Source: Caprimulgus europaeus
Taxonomy: Eukaryota > Chordata > Aves > Caprimulgiformes > Caprimulgidae
Reading direction: 5' to 3'
DNA: 64,000 nucleotides
NCBI GenBank assembly: GCA_907165065.1
Contig: OU015551.1
Span: 2,811,733-2,875,732, forward strand
Shown here piece by piece: positions 24,154 to 35,130 of the stretch (position 1 is its first letter; each line of letters opens with the position of its first letter). The translations under genes and the position numbers were made by a program. Below the pieces are notes generated by a model. That model was given only the letters and a program-made list of their open reading frames with translations, did not search any database and was not told the DNA's origin.

Positions 24154-24650
24154 TTTTTAATAGTCATTTCAATTTTTTTCCCTCATTTTTAACAGTTATT
24201 TAACGAAGCTGGAGTACATCCCTTCCATCAGCACAAAGCACAGGGATAAGTTTACAAGAAAACTGCCTAAAAAAGAAAGAAAAAATAAGAATATGAGTGT
24301 CTGCTTTGTGCAAATAATGCCCAGAAGTGCTGAGTAATTTTTAGGAGATGGTAAGTAACTATTATTTTTAATTAGCAATTAAATGACTTGGTAATTTCTT
24401 GCATTTAAACAGTACCATAAGTACAAATAAGGCTAAACAAATCAAGTCATTAGCATTTAATTAGCAGGCTCTCCTCTGAATTATTTAGCAAGTGGGCAAA
24501 TACTCTACTCCAAAGAAATTAATTATTGCAATTAGGTGATTTTTCAATGATTCCTTTGGCTGGGTTGGTGTCCTGCCTGCCACTCCTCATGGGCACCAGT
24601 AAGCAGAGTGGTGCCTGGGTATTTCTGGTGGTGATGGAGATGAGTTTCTC

Positions 24651-25286
24651 CAGAAGAACAACTTCAGGTTGGCCATAAACACGCAAAAATTGGGTTGCCC
24701 ACCCAACATGGGCTGCACATGGGCACCAACCAACTCATAACCAGCTCTCCTAGAGCGATCTTCTGGAAGGTTTTCAACAGAGAACATCCTGGACTCGTTA
24801 AATCATGAAGATCTCCAAAAACCACCTGAAAATAAACCCAGGAATGCTCAGAACAGTCAGAAGAACAACCTCAGGTTGGCCATAAACATGCAAAAGTTGG
24901 GTTGCCCACCCAACATGGGCTGCACATGGGCAGCTGGGCACCAACTAACCCATAACCAGCTCTCCTAGAGCTAAATACTGGAAGGTTTTCAACAAAGAAC
25001 ATCCTGGACTCGTTAAATCATGAGGATCTCCAAAAACCACCTGAAAATAAATCCAAGAATACTCAGGACAGTCAGAACAACGTCAGGTTGGCCATAAACA
25101 TGCAAAAATTGGGTTGCCCACCCAACATGGGCTGCACATGGGCAGCTGGGCACCAATTAACTCATAACCAGCTCTCCTAGAGTGATCTTCTGGAAGGTTT
25201 TCAACAGAGAACATCCTGGACTCATTAAATCATGAAGATCTCCAAAAAAACACCTGAAAATAAACCCAGGAATGCTCAGAACAGTC
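24651..25286 (+). repeat. tandem triplication of a ~210-bp segment
   Basis: Three direct copies at 24651-24857, 24858-25072 and 25073-25286. Each runs from 'cagaagaacaacttcaggtt' (variants) through 'ggttgcccacccaacatggg' and 'ctggaaggttttcaacagag' to 'aatgctcagaacagt'. Copy 1 lacks an 8-bp 'gggcagct'-like insert present in copies 2 and 3. Copy 3 has a short deletion near its start. Confidence 0.95.
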
Positions 25287-26324
25287 ATTTGCTTCGTTAA
25301 AATGTAGCTGAAGGGGATTCTCCCACAACTCCCTGGTCACCAATCTGCATCTCACTCATCTCAACCCTAAAATCTCATTAGCTCCAAATTAAACTGATGG
25401 CTTCTCCTCTTCTCCTTGCAGATGCAAAGAACAATTGATCATTTTCCAACAGCTTTATGTGTTGGGAAGATTTCACTCCTTTTCTTTGATCATCAAATTC
25501 AGCTTGTTCCATCAGCCCTTCTGGTCCTTCTTAACTCTCCCAGGTCCTGTTGCTTCCTCCAGTGAGGTGGGAGCACAGAGGGCTTTGCAAAAAGAGGGCA
25601 GAGGGACACATCTCAGGCAGGGAACCAGGAAAAAATCTGCCTGATTTTCAGTTTTTCAGATGCCAACATGGGCTAATCATGAAGGAACATCACAAGAAAA
25701 AAAAAGAGCAAACACTCTGCCCGTGGCAGCTGGATGCTCTGGAATTTATCTCCTCCACCCATGGAGTTCAGAGGCAAATGGGAGTAGAAGATGGAGGAGA
25801 GAAAAGCAAAGGTAAAACCTCACTGGAATTGGTCTCAAAGCATCACAACTGTTAACAGACCTGCCAAGTGTGAGTGTGAGGGCAGCCCAGACAGGCTGCA
25901 GCCCCCTGGGAGACTTTAATCTTGGAGAACATCCCTCCATGACACTGCAGGACCAAGCAGGAGACCTGAGGAGCTGAGGCAACCAACAACAGCAATCCCA
26001 GGACAGAGCTCCTCCTCCTCCTCTGCATCTAAACATCTCCCAGCTGAGCTGATAAAAATGCAGATGGATTCTCAGGCCAGGTCTTCAGCTCGTGTGAGTC
26101 GATGCTGTTCCCATGACTGGAGCTGCTAAACTCAACATGACATCATCTACCATCAGCAGCACGAGACACAGAGCTGCAGGGAGCCAGGGTGTCCTGTTTC
26201 TGCCTCCCCTGAGGGAAGGTGCTGACCAGATGTCACTCCTGGAGAGTTCCCAGCATCTGCCATGGTTCCAGCACCTGGAACCCTCCCCACATCCACTGCA
26301 CCAGCCTTGTTCTGGGTGTGCAGC

Positions 26325-27390
26325 TGTGGTGGTTTCACTCGGTTGGCAGCCAAACGCGGTCGCTCGCTCGCTCTCCCTCCAGCCAGGGAATAGGGGGGAG
26401 AATTGGAGGGGTAAGGAGACTTGGAGGGGGAGATAAGAAGGATTTAATAATGGAAATTAAATAAAACTTAAAATAATAATGGCAATAATAATGGCAATAA
26501 TAATGGCAATAATAATGGCAATAATAATGGCAATAATAATGGCAATAATAATGGCAATAATAATGGCAATAATAATGGCAATAATAATGGCAATAATAAT
26601 GGCAATAATAATGGCAATAATAATGGCAATAATAATGGCAATAATAATGGCAATAATAATGGCAATAATAATGGCAATAATAATGGCAATAATAATGGCA
26701 ATAATAATGGCAATAATAATGGCAATAATAATGGCAATAATAATGGCAATAATAATGGCAATAATAATGGCAATAATAATGGCAATAATAATGGCAATAA
26801 TAATGGCAATAATAATGGCAATAATAATGGCAATAATAATGGCAATAATAATGGCAATAATAATGGCAATAATAATGGCAATAATAATGGCAATAATAAT
26901 GGCAATAATAATGGCAATAATAGGAATAAAATAAGCCAATGAGTGACACCCAGTGCCATTGCTCCCCACCCACCGACCAAGCCCAGCCTGTTCTTGGATA
27001 ACAACCCCAGAGGAGCAACAATCCCAAACCAAATCCACAATTCCAGGTGAGTGAGAGCCCCAACAAGAGAGAGCCCCTCATTAATATACCAAGCAGGGTG
27101 TGATGTGATATGGAATATCCAATTAGCATATCCAAATGCTAATTTGGATTATTAATTTTAATATTCCTCCCTCCCCCCCCCAGACCTTGCACGTGCAGAT
27201 CAGCAAAACACAAAGTCCTTCGACTTCCAGCGATGACTGAAAACATCAGTGTGGTATCAACATTCTTCTCATAACAAATCCCAGCTGAAAACAAACCCCA
27301 GCACTGTTCTGGCCACTAAGGACAGCAGAGCAGGGACAGACAGGATCCAGAGGACTGTCTGTCTGCAACTACAAACCATCAGCCTTGCTG
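26325..27390 (-). mobile_element. solo LTR of the same ERV family carrying a 12-bp satellite expansion
   Basis: On the minus strand it ends 'gaaaccaccaca', the same kind of 3' terminus as the copies at 2.7 and 16.7 kb. It contains 'tttgtgttttgctgatctgc', 'ctgatgttttcagtcatcgc', 'gtttgttttcagctgggatt' and the 'gagcgagcgaccgcgtttgg' block. About 450 bp of tandem 12-mers (26469-26922) replace the short AT-rich segment of the other copies. The 5' edge at the right is approximate. Confidence 0.78.
26469..26922 (+). repeat. 12-bp tandem array inside an LTR
   Basis: About 38 almost perfect copies of 'aataatggcaat'. Because 12 is divisible by three, several frames stay open and give artificial proteins such as MAIIMAII on one strand and YCHYYCH on the other. 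None is a gene. Confidence 0.97.
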
Positions 27391-30300
27391 GAGAAAGACC
27401 ACGCTCAGCAGAGACCCCGTGTCCCACCCACCCACCCACCAGCTTTGGGCTGCAGCTAGTGTGGATGTCACTGAGCTGGGTGCCAGCACAGGGGCAGATA
27501 TCCAAGCTCCCAGGGCAGTGCTGGTCCTGTCTGGACTCCTCTTGATAATTGCAGAAGGTCCCTTGTGCCAGGACACTTTGTGCCATCTCGAAGCCAAGCG
27601 CCTGTCATCTCTTCTTGATTTGCATCCCCAGGCTCATTCCTGGAAGCATGGTGATGCACCAGGAAGGGTGGCTGACCCGAGTCCTCTGGCCAGACTGCTC
27701 TTACGGGAAGAGAGCATCACAACTCAGAGACACGTGGTCTCCTGGCACCTCCAGGGAAGGACAAGTGCTCCCTTGGCTGATGGGGATGAGGTTCTCTCCC
27801 TTGTGATCAGCTGAGCTCTGCTCTCTGGAGAGCGTTACTGATCCCCACACAGCCCCAGGGTCTCCACCACCATTTACACCAAACCCATCAAGCAAAGACA
27901 GGGTAGTAGATACATCTACTGGTCTGACTGTGCCCAAAGCAGCAGCTCTCACTCACCATCCACCCCTCAGTGGGTTTACTGGAGGAGCTGACACTTCCCC
28001 CAAGTCTTGGTTGCATCCCATGTGTTCCTGGTCTGGAATAAGGAGGATCTCATGGCTGGACAATGAGCTCCCTGCTCCATGGTTCTCTGCAGCACAGAGG
28101 CTGTCACAGAACCTCCTTTGCAGCAACCCTTGCTCCTCACAGGAGACAGAACATCACTGACCACTTCTCCCTCTCCCAGGAATGTGTCCAGCCCTGGAGA
28201 ACACCCCAATCTTTGCTGGAGAAGTGCTCCAAGCTGCCAACACACAATGGAGAAATGAGGGGAAAGGGAACAGCCAGCTTATTGCTGCCCAGAGTTAGGA
28301 GGACACAAAGGGATTTGGGTCTACCCAAGCAGGAGTTAAACATGGCACCATAGAGCAGTCCCAGGAGAAAAGGGAAGGTGGCTCCCAACCAAAACCAGCT
28401 CTGTGCTCAGTCACTGCTCCAGGTGAGTTTTTCCTCAGGTTGCAGAACCAGAGATGGGCAGTGACATGGTGACCTCAGCTCTGCACTCCAGAGCAGAGAT
28501 CAATGAACATTATATTGCATTTGGCTGTGAACCTCACAGTGTCCAGACAACTCCTCCCTTCCCTGCTGCACTTCTGTAACAACAAGGTCCAGCTCACACA
28601 GTAAAGGGCAGGAGCAGAGCAGGACCCATGAAGTGTGCTTGGACTTGATGATCTTCAAGGTCTTTTCCAACCAAAACAATTCTGTGGTGTCCAGTACAGT
28701 CATGCTAGAAGCAGAGGAGATACCACAGGATGGTCCCAGCAGCCTCCATCCTCCCTGCTTTACCCTTGGTCACATTATTCCTCTCATGGATGTTTGTCTG
28801 TAGATGGGTCATCCTTACTCTGACCCACTCTACAGCCCCAGCAAGGTGGAGCCCTGCTCTGTCCCATCACAGGAGCATCCACCTCAGTGACACAGTGCCC
28901 AGAGTCAAGCAAAGTGTCCCTGTCACCCTTAATCAATAGGCAAGGAGAAGAAGGCTTGGCCAGCTGGTGGTGGAAGGAGTTCTGGGGCAAGTGGTCCATA
29001 CCCAGCATATAAATCAGCATCACTGGATTCCAGTGGAGGAGAAACCAGGAGGCTGCTCCTGGGATGAGGGAGGGAAAGGAGAGGAGAGACAGAGAATATT
29101 CTAAAACAGAAGACCTTGAAGGAGGCAAGGAGAAGTTGGCGTGCATCACTCACCCTTCCAGGCCTTAATCCCTTCGTTAGCACACATGCCTGAGACAATT
29201 AAACTCCCAGATCTGCAATGCAGCCTGGCTGCGCCAACAAAGGGTCCTGTGAATTCATCTCTGCATCACCTGGTGCCTCCCAAGCTGAGGAGCATTTCCC
29301 ATGTGGTGCAGCTCTATGGAGCTGGCCCCCAAATCCAGCTCCCCACCCCACAATGCTCTGGGATTGGGATCTATGGAGGAGGGATGGGACAGGCTGGCCA
29401 AGCCACTGGAGGTCTCTGGGGTAAGCAGAGCTGAATGAAGCTGGTTACACACAACCAGCAGAGCAAACAACGCAGAAGGTGCAACCAGCACCAGGAGAGA
29501 TGGTTTTGTGGTGGGAACACACCAGGACAAATGGTGATGAGGGCAGGGCAGAGAGGAGAACGAGTGCTGGGGCTGGTGGGGGCTGCAGGTGGTGGCTTTT
29601 CTGTCACTTGGTCTCTGCACTCCTGTCATGGTGACCTGTAGGGCTCCCCATCCTCCTGGGCCACCAGCTCTCCAGGGTGGGTGGCCTCCTCTGTGCCTCA
29701 CCCTACACTTGCCCCAGCAGGACCCTGTGATCTAAACATTGTGACAACACAAACACTGAGAAGTGACATATGACAGCAAAAGAAAATGGCTCTTTGGGGC
29801 CTTTGGGGGCTCTTCTGGGACATGTCAAGCACACACGCTGTCACCTTGCACGTTCAGAGCCCCTCCAGCAAGGGACAGGAGTGCTACTGCAGGTGTGGAC
29901 ATGGCCATGTTGCTCAAAAAGCCCATCAGATCATACCCAAAGGTGAAGGAGACTCCTCAGACCCCCAGCTCTGAGGCCCCAGACTTGATTTACCCTCCAA
30001 TCCCACCCAGAGGTGAAGAAAAAAACAGATGAAGCTGCAACAGAGTCGTTGCACCCACATCACTGCACCTTCTGATGGAAAACAATTCTTGGCCAAACAC
30101 ATCAACACTGCCAGCCAGACCAACAGCAGCTCATGGCCAAAGCATCTCCTTTGTCCCAGATGTGACCTATGTGAGTTGTCCCAGATGTCACCTATGTGAG
30201 TTGTGACAGCCCTGGAACGTGTGAGGAGAACAGAGCTTGTTCTTGCTCTGCAGCTGCTGACACTGTCCAGAGACATTGAATGCTACAGAGCCCAAACAAG

Positions 30301-31114
30301 GCTGGAAGAGCAGTTCAATAAATCATGTCCTGCCTATTTTGGAGCTTCCAGGAGTTGTTTGTTCCTTGCCATGGACTCAAGTGATCGCTCTCTTGTGGGC
30401 ACAACGATCTCAGCTCAAATCCCTTCTCTTCTTAAACACATTAACTGGGTAATTCAAGCAGCAAAGTGTGCTTCCAAATACAGCCTTTTCCAGTTAAAAA
30501 CCCCTCCCCAGAGGAGGTTCTGCGGTGGAGTGTGGGATGGAGAGCTCCAGGAGGCACCAAGTCCTGCCAAGGTAGGAAAAGAACTGCAAATAAAGGCTTG
30601 AGAGGCCATCGATATCCACGGCTACAGCTGTATTGTGGGACCCTGGCAGCTCCCCAGGCTCCAGGTCCACACCTCAGCTACATCCCAGCTTCACAGCAGC
30701 ACCCAGCCTCCCCACATCCCCTGTGCTGGTGAAGGATGGTCTGATGAGTCCCAAGGTGTGCCCAGTGGTCTTCTAGACAGACCCTGGAGAAGGCAGATCC
30801 AACATAAGCATCGTCACAGGTGTCACTGTTTGGGAGCCAGTGTCACACGTGGCAGGACTGTGGGTGGGTTCCATCACACTAGGCAAGCGTGACATCAGTA
30901 CAGGGTGCAAGTCCCCAATGTCCAGGTGTCCAGCATGACCCTGCAGCACTTCTGTGAACCAGCACAAAGCTCTGAACTGCCCAACCATCGAGGACAGCTC
31001 CTGGCCCACAAATAGGAGAGAAATGGCTGCGAGCTCAGCTCCAGAGCCCAGAGGGCTGGAGATGTGCAGGGACAGGGACCCCCAGGGGATCCTCTTGTAA
31101 CAAGGATGCCCCTC
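27391..31114. other. non-coding; one short CR1 end
   Basis: Only the CR1 tail at 28633-28690 and a 25-bp direct duplication at about 30160-30205 ('cccagatgtcacctatgtga') are recognised. Confidence 0.5.
28633..28690 (+). mobile_element. short CR1 LINE 3' end
   Basis: About 58 bp: 'cttggacttgatgatcttca', 'aggtcttttccaaccaaaac' and 'aattctgtg'. Strongly 5'-truncated. Confidence 0.8.
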
Positions 31115-31352
31115 ACTTCAACAAGGACATGGAGGTGCTGGAGCGTGTCCAGAGAAGGGAACGGAGCTGGGGAAGGGTCTGGAGCACAAGTGTGCTGAGT
31201 TCAGGCTGAGGGAACTGGGGGTGCTGAGCCTGGAGAGAAGGAAGCTGAGGGGAGACCTTCTGGCTCTGTCCAAGTCCCTGCAAGGAGGGTGGAGAGAGGT
31301 GGGGGTGGGTCTGTGCAACCAAGGAACAAGGGACAGGACAAGAGGAAATGGC
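31115..31352 (+). mobile_element. CR1 LINE fragment lacking its 3' end
   Basis: Sense copy of the 5068-5550 subfamily, from 'gacatggaggtgctggagcg' to 'gacaggacaagaggaaatgg'. There it stops and unrelated sequence follows. CR1 insertions normally keep the 3' end, so this copy was cut by a later deletion, insertion or rearrangement. Confidence 0.88.
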
Positions 31353-32677
31353 TCAGCTCTCAGCTTCAGAGCCAGGGAGGTGGCAACCAGGTGAGCAGGG
31401 AAGAGAAACCCACAGCAGCTCCGGGAGCCACAGCAGAGGCAGGAGCTGCCACCAGCCAGGGTGGGGTGGGACAGGGAGTTGCTCCAGCTTTCCAAGCACA
31501 CACAGATCCCAAGTCCTGCCCAAGCAGTTGATCTGCTTCTCTCAACAGTCCAATTAAAGGGACCTTGGACAATGCTGGGCAGCAGCTGTAGGACTGACCC
31601 CTGTCCCCCAAAGGATCCACAGGCTTGAGAGCCACAAGCAGGACACTGCTGAGAGCAGAGCCAGGACCAGGGACCTTTGGGATGCTGATCCCTGGAGGCT
31701 TGGCCATTTCAAACCCACCTTACAGGTCATGCTGTGGGCCACCACACCTCTGCCTTGGCAGGTGACAACTCCTCCTTACACAAGTTCTCCTGCCACAGAC
31801 CTCACAGGAGCATCTCCCAACTCAGCTCTAAGTCCTTGTGCTCCATCTCCCCACCCTGAGCAGCCACCCCCTACACAGCTGCCAGGCTTTTCATTTCTCC
31901 TCAGGTCTTTAATCCCGGAGGTGACTGATGCAGCTCTACACCCCAAAGCTGGGAAGGAAGAGCTGGAGGGTCACTAAGTCCCCGTTTGGAATGTCAGGTT
32001 CAGATCCATCCATTTGACTTTGTAGGAGAATATTTGCAGTGAGAACCCAAGCAGCTCCCAGGCACCTGACAGCCCGACAGCGTTTTCATCCTGGGAGCAG
32101 CTGCTCCAAAAACCACTTTGGTTGAGGATTTACTGACAGCAGAGAGTTCAGAGCCACCAGCCAGAGGATGTCACCTGTTTCTGTCAGCCATGGCAGCTTC
32201 CAAACCATCCATCCAGCTACAACCCTGCGGCTTTCCAGCATCCACCCACAGTTTGCCATTGTCCTCACCAAGGAAACCCTGGTCACTGGTGTGCAGCCCA
32301 CTTCATCCCCGCTGAGGACTGGGAAAGCTGCCCCAGTGACACTGCAGACAGCCCAGAAGAACCGGCCAACTGCTCAGGGAGGGGAAAAAAAGAAAGAAAG
32401 AGAAAAAGAAGAGCAGATTTCTCTGGTGGAAGCATGGCCAGGAAGGCAGCAGGGACTTGTCACCACTGCCAAGCCAGTGCCACCTGCAACAAGTGAGCAG
32501 CACGTCAAGGAGAGCAGCAGGCTTCTTCCCAGCCTGGAGAGCAGGTTGGCAGGTGACAACAGCCCCACAGCTGTGACAAATCCTTTCCAGGGGGATCTGC
32601 AGGTTGTGATGGGCTGACAGCCTGCAGAGGTGATGCCAGGTCTCTCCCTGGTACCAGAGCTATGGGGAGCAGCGACA

Positions 32678-32727
32678 GAACCACAGATCTCCAGTTGGAA
32701 GGGATCCATAAGGATCATCAAGTTGCT
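32678..32727 (-). mobile_element. very short CR1 3'-end fragment, antisense
   Basis: 'agaaccacagatctccagtt' then 'ggaagggatccataaggatc' resembles the reverse complement of a CR1 3' end. It directly abuts the sense CR1 at 32728. The call rests on about 50 bp. Confidence 0.6.
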
Positions 32728-32955
32728 CCAGGGGAGGTTTAGATTGGTGTTAAGAAAAATTTCTTCACTGAAGGGGTTGTCAGGCATTGGAACAGGCTGT
32801 CCAGGGAGCTGGTGGAGTCACCTTCCCGGGTGGGATTTAGAAGGTGGGTAGATGAGGTGCTGAGGGACATGGGTTAGAGGTGGAATTGGCAGTGTTGGGT
32901 TTATGGTTGGCCTCAGTGATCCTAAAGCTCTTTTCCAACCACTACGACTCTGTGC
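32728..32955 (+). mobile_element. CR1 LINE 3' fragment
   Basis: Sense CR1: 'gaggtttagattggtgttaa', 'ggcattggaacaggctgtcc', 'gatgaggtgctgagggacat', ending 'ccaaccactacgactctgtg'. Closest in the window to 8980-9206. Confidence 0.92.
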
Positions 32956-33412
32956 TCAAGTCCAACTCCCTGCTCCTCAAGAGCTGCCAAGCACTAAACC
33001 CCAGATCAAGCCACTCCCTGTCGTCCTCAGGCTCAGGGGCTTTGGGCTACAGCTGTTGGTTTTTACTGGGATGAGGCCCAGACTGTACTGGATTGGTGCA
33101 AAAGGAATCCAGTTTGCACTGAGAAAGAGGCCAGACTGTACTGGGAGAAGCCAGGAGATCCAGTTTGGGGCACTGGAGGACTCCCAAGCACACGTCCTAC
33201 AGGGGCTCCCTGGGGGAAAGATCTGACCATTTCCTGCCTGCAAGGAGCAAGCTGGGGCTGAAGCCAAAACCAATGGTAAAACAAGACCAAAGCTGCCAGG
33301 ACAACCATCCCCGTGTCCCACCCCACCCACCAGCCCGACCGAGCCACCACCAGAACCACCCACCCAGCCAAACTGGGGGATATTTGCAATTCCAGCACAT
33401 CCCAGCTGCCAG

Positions 33413-33718
33413 CCCAAGGGCCAGCACACTCCTGATGCCACCAGCAGAGACCATCACCACCAACCCAAGGGCCAGCACACTCCTGATGCCACCAGCAGTG
33501 ACCATCACCACCAACCCAAGGGCCAGCACACTCCTGATGCCACCAGCAGCCACCATCACCACCAACCCAAGGGCCAGCACACTCCTGATGCCACCAGCAG
33601 CCACCATCACCACCAACCCAAGGGCCAGCACACTCCTGATGCCACCAGCAGCGACCATCACCACCAACCCAAGGGCCAGCACACTCCTGATGCCACCAGC
33701 AGCAACCATCACCACCAG
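33413..33718 (+). repeat. 51-bp minisatellite, six copies
   Basis: Six units of 51 bp, built from 'cccaagggccagcacactcc', 'tgatgccaccagcag' and a variable 'nnaccatcaccaccaa' end. The unit is 17 codons long, so both strands stay open over it (ASTLLMPPA-type and GGIRSVLAL-type repeats). I see no supporting gene context. Confidence 0.96.
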
Positions 33719-34779
33719 ACCAATTTTTTTGATCTCACAGAAGCCTTGCCTGCCTAGCTCCAAACTGGGTGTTACTGGGAGAAGTTCCCCCTGAGGGCAG
33801 TGGTTCTGCTCAGCTCCAGATCTCTGCCCCAAGCTGACAGACACTAAACTGGGGAAAGCGATCAGAAGCCTTGAGTGCCTCGTTCCAGCATCACAACCCG
33901 AGCTGGGGGTGAGGAGGATCTCGTGGTGCTTCAAGTAGATAGAACCAGGGTCATGCTCCCCACCACCCACCAAGGGGTCTGTCCTGCCAGCCTGAGGAGT
34001 TCACCTCCTTTGCTTGGGAGATAAAAAATAATAAGTAGGAGGAAGGAGAACATCTCTGGGAAGGACAGGAAGGTGAGGATGGGAATCCTGAGGAGCCCCT
34101 AACCATGAGCAGATCCATACCTGCCACTGCCAACTGCTTTTATCCTCATGTTTAACAGGAGGCTCTGCACCAAACCCATCTCCAGCAAGCCCAGTCTGCC
34201 CAGAAGTGGGGAAAACTGGATTCCCTCTGCTATGGGCAGGACTCAGCATGGCATGGAGCGTTCCCACAGCTCCAACTCTTCCCAAGGGGCATGAAATTGA
34301 AATTCCACCAGCTCCTCCATGGGGTTGCTTTGGCTCTTTCCTTTGTCCCAAGGCTCTGGGGGATTTTTTTTTCCTTGGTTTCCACACAAACCCGCAGCTC
34401 CAGACGGGAGAAATCACTTCCATTTCATTCCAAAGTTTCTCCGATCCGTAGCAGCTCTCCAGACCCAGGGGGTGGGCACCCACCGAGCCCCCCACTCCCC
34501 CCCCCCTCAGTATGAGGGATCTGCCACAGCCACCCCAGGGCTTCCTGACAACTCAAAAATCAGCAATTTTACAGCAGCTGCAGAAATTCCCCGTTTTCAC
34601 CTTTTTTCTTCCCCAAAACGCCCAGCCCGATGGTTTTTTTTTTTAATCAAGTCACGATATTGCTTCCCAAATCCTTCTGCCCCCCTCCCCAAAAAAGGCT
34701 GTCATAGATCCCCCCCAGGATGACACCCACCTTGGGGACACCCCACCTTCCCCCCATGCCCCCTTCTCCACAGGGACCC

Positions 34780-35130
34780 CCCTCTCCGGGAGTCCAACCG
34801 GTACCGAGAGCCCCCCCCCACCCCGCCCCGGCTCCTTCCCCGCCCCTGCGGAGCCGCGGGCGGGCGGTGCCCGGTGCAGCCCCGGGGCTCCGTTCTATCA
34901 CCATCAAACTTTCCCGGGAGCCCCCCCACCCCGGTTCCCCAATCCCCCCCGGGCTCACCTGCGCTCCGGACAGCGGAGATAAATATGGGGGGGGCTGATC
35001 CCCGAGCCCATCCGGACCAGCCCCGGTTCCCGGCTCCGGTTCGCGAAGCGGAGCCGCTCCCGGTGGTTGCGGGGCCGGGGTTTGAATTCGTCCGACCCGC
35101 CCTGATTGGGCTGCGGGATGGGGGGGGCCG
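34780..35130 (-). promoter_or_regulatory. CpG island with probable promoter and first exon of an unidentified minus-strand transcript
   Basis: CpG dinucleotides are dense here and scarce over most of the first 51 kb, apart from the LTR at 16 kb. Read on the minus strand, a CCAAT box sits at about 35104-35109, next to a 'gggcggg' GC box. GC-rich sequence with many CpGs follows, then a good splice donor at about 34959 ('gcgcag' followed by 'gtgagc'). A second possible donor ('aag' then 'gtgggt') lies near 34729. A short reading frame starting MGSGISPPHIYLRC runs up to the first donor and could be 5' UTR or the start of a protein. A TATA-like 'catatttatc' lies near 34980. In mammals CTXN1 lies 3' of TIMM44 on the same strand and has a non-coding first exon. 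I looked for the cortexin coding exon and did not find it. The identity of the transcript is open. Confidence 0.5.

Noticed and set aside
22799..24203. Three long + strand frames (332-453 residues) of repeating FPFFPLFIS
   Set aside because: All three frames are open because the underlying 22/20-bp minisatellite lacks stops. There is no gene context.
26335..27135. Frames of repeating YCHYYCH, LLLPLLLP, IAIIIAII and MAIIMAII
   Set aside because: They are translations of a 12-bp array inside an LTR in several frames and both strands.
33197..33973. 258-residue minus-strand frame
   Set aside because: It is open because of a 51-bp tandem repeat; the flanks show no domain or splice pattern.
1..34779. 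Cortexin 1 (CTXN1) coding exon expected near TIMM44 by mammalian synteny
   Set aside because: I searched the minus-strand frames for its transmembrane segment and C-terminus and found neither. It may lie beyond the window or be missing from the assembly.
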